Of a stretch of 64,000 nt of DNA, positions 62,300 to 64,000 are shown in pieces. Position 1 is the stretch's first letter, and every line of letters starts with the position of its first letter. The position numbers were made by a program, and so were the translations under genes. The notes under the pieces are model-generated. The model was not told where the DNA came from. It did no database searches and was given only the letters and a program-made list of their open reading frames with translations. Origin of the DNA: Neelides folsomi (lineage: Eukaryota > Arthropoda > Collembola > Neelipleona > Neelidae); contig JAQGBZ010000014.1 of the NCBI GenBank assembly GCA_034687125.1, positions 62,001 to 126,000 on the forward strand. Direction: 5' to 3'.

Positions 62300-63805
62300 T
62301 TTCAGTCATAAATCGAGATATATTTTTATATCGAATAATTGCACTAACTATTACTATAAATCTATTCATCTGTATACCTTAATGAATTTAACAATAATAA
62401 TTGTGATTACCTTATAATGAACATTTATCAATATGTTTGCTTGATAGAAAATAATAAAACATACATTTACGTTACTTATTTCATATTTTTATTATTTGTC
62501 ACCATATTCACTTTTCATTAAGTGTACTTCAATTCATTTCATGATTCTCTTTTCTTTCACAATGTAGGTACTGCCATATTGACTAATTAATATTACAATC
62601 TTGTCATGCACAATTCCAAATTGACGATTTTTTGACATTTGACAAGGGTATAAAATAAAGCAAGTAAGGTCTAGTATTTTTTTGCCAATTACCAGTTGAA
62701 GTGAGTGTCGTGAATATTTGAAGGACGACGTCGTCAAGAATCGTCAAGTTGGCTTGTAAGCTTTTTTAATTTTCATTCTCTTCAAGATTTAAAGGGCGGA
62801 TCACATATACTTACGACTCTTATCTAAAGGAGTGAAATGTCCCATTAAGCTTTAAGTTACATAATACTTCTTGTTTCAGTATTGGATCTCCAATCAAACT
62901 ACATAATATATTGGATTGCTAATATCGATAGCGTAGTGGTGTAGTCTATGATATATTTATATGTAGGTACGTGCAATATACTAAATTCCTACATACATAA
63001 TACATAGATTTAAATTAAAATTAAATTAATCTATTTGTATTTTATGAACAAAATAAAATGAAAATTATTAACTTTAAAAATGCTCTTGTAAATTTAAACA
63101 TTATTTCCGCTTCTGTTTAATTATGTAAAAGAATCATACAGTATGTCATGGCATGGTCCCTCTGCTCCCTGCCTTTACTGTACATTACATATACTCATAC
63201 ACTCTCACAATCTCGGTGATTCCTACCTTATTCTGCAGATCCTACCTGTGTAAGTACAGAGATGATACAAAAGTTTGTATAAAAGTATCAAGGGTAAAAT
63301 TCCAGAATTAATTAACTTGTCCTATGTTTGCTAAGATTCTGTCCACACAAACTGGACCTGAAGAGTTCGGAGGTCATTTATCAGGTTCCAAAGGAGTCGG
63401 CTCTTCAAACTACCTCTCTCTCTTTTCTTTCTTCTTACAGTGGCACTTAACTCTTTTACCATTCATAGGCTTCATACTTATAGTCTTTATCCCTTCCTTC
63501 ATGTGTTGTGGTTAGCTGTGGAGTGGAACAAAGTCTACGAATCAGACCTTGGCACTTGTTACATTTCGATCAATTCCCAATGTTCATTTTGCTTCAAGAT
63601 TTATTCATCCAGTTTAAAATTAAATAATGAAAAGTTTTGTGAATTGAATCTCAAGTTTAATAGACATACATAATACGTTATATGGTATTTATTATTTATA
63701 CAAAATAAAGTGTTGTATTGAAGTGTTATAAATTACATATCTCGGATAAGTTTTAAAGCCAAGTAAAATATCAATCTATGAATATTTTACATTTTCTATA
63801 TTAAA
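62300..63805. other. Intergenic, AT-rich
   Basis: It holds the MUT 3' end (an AATAAA-like signal near 62453) and then sequence with no supported exon. Open frames at 62534-62737 and 63324-63673 lack domains and splice partners. The segment 63320-63560 is less AT-rich and may be promoter or leader sequence of the next gene. Confidence 0.5.
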
Positions 63806-63883
63806 ATGAGTAAAAATGATGAAAAGAAGTATTTATTGGGGAAAGGACAGAAAAGCTATTCTTCAGTCAATGTACCGGATGAG
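63806..63883 (+). CDS. First coding exon of an unidentified gene, cut by the window end
   Basis: An ATG opens a 26-codon frame beginning MSKNDEKKYLLGKGQKSYSS that ends in GAT GAG before a GTAAAA donor at 63884 (phase 0). The hydrophilic Lys/Ser-rich N-terminus would suit the cytosolic tail of a membrane transporter or a soluble protein; nothing identifies it. The remaining exons must lie beyond 64000. Confidence 0.5.
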
Positions 63884-64000
63884 GTAAAAATAATTCATTC
63901 AGCATATTGACGGCAATACTTTTTATATGAAATCAATAATTATTACTTTATTACATAACTGTATTTGTATCACGATTATCATTACTTTATCATTACGACG

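Noticed and set aside
1-64000. CRISPR arrays, bacterial-type operons, tRNA or rRNA genes
   Set aside because: The window is animal nuclear DNA with spliced genes. I saw no regularly spaced repeat-spacer array and no cloverleaf or rRNA-like segment.

Overview
This window is AT-rich nuclear DNA of an arthropod. It has short introns (mostly 60-400 bp) with GT-AG ends, CLIP-domain serine proteases, CYP2-clan-like P450s and an F-box/LRR gene. Methylmalonyl-CoA mutase and methionine synthase reductase occur together, so the animal probably uses vitamin B12. That argues against Drosophila-like insects and fits a springtail or another non-dipteran arthropod; the lineage is inferred, not proven. All gene models below were built by hand by matching reading frame and splice phase.

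Layout. 1 to about 7.7 kb: no gene seen. About 7.7-21.3 kb: one nine-exon gene (+) for a 1,090-residue secreted, cysteine-free, Thr/Pro/Arg-rich protein; its ATG is split by a 6.3-kb intron. 23.1-25.5 and 26.4-30.3 kb: two tandem CLIP-domain serine proteases (+) with the same nine-exon structure; the second hosts an antisense small secreted-protein gene and a 76-bp MITE in introns. 30.5-33.0 and 33.4-36.3 kb: two P450 genes (-), the second with a 439-bp MITE in an intron. 37.8-40.2 kb: a CD36/SCARB receptor (+). 40.9-43.8 kb: methionine synthase reductase (+), tail-to-tail with NDOR1 (-, 43.9-46.0 kb). 46.8-48.8 kb: F-box/LRR protein (+). 49.0-50.4 kb: UFD1 (-), divergent from the RNA polymerase I second-largest subunit (+, 51.1-56.1 kb). 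56.3-56.7 kb: cytochrome c (-). 58.2-62.3 kb: methylmalonyl-CoA mutase (+), whose first intron contains a FLYWCH zinc-finger ORF. 63.8 kb: first coding exon of a gene leaving the window.

Functional themes. MTRR and MUT serve the two animal B12 enzymes: MTRR reactivates methionine synthase and MUT is itself one. MTRR and NDOR1 are sister diflavin reductases lying 87 bp apart. The two proteases look like inactive precursors of an extracellular cascade cut after leucine. UFD1, POLR1B, cytochrome c and NDOR1 are housekeeping genes. The least explained items are the large secreted protein, the nested antisense secreted protein and the FLYWCH ORF inside MUT.
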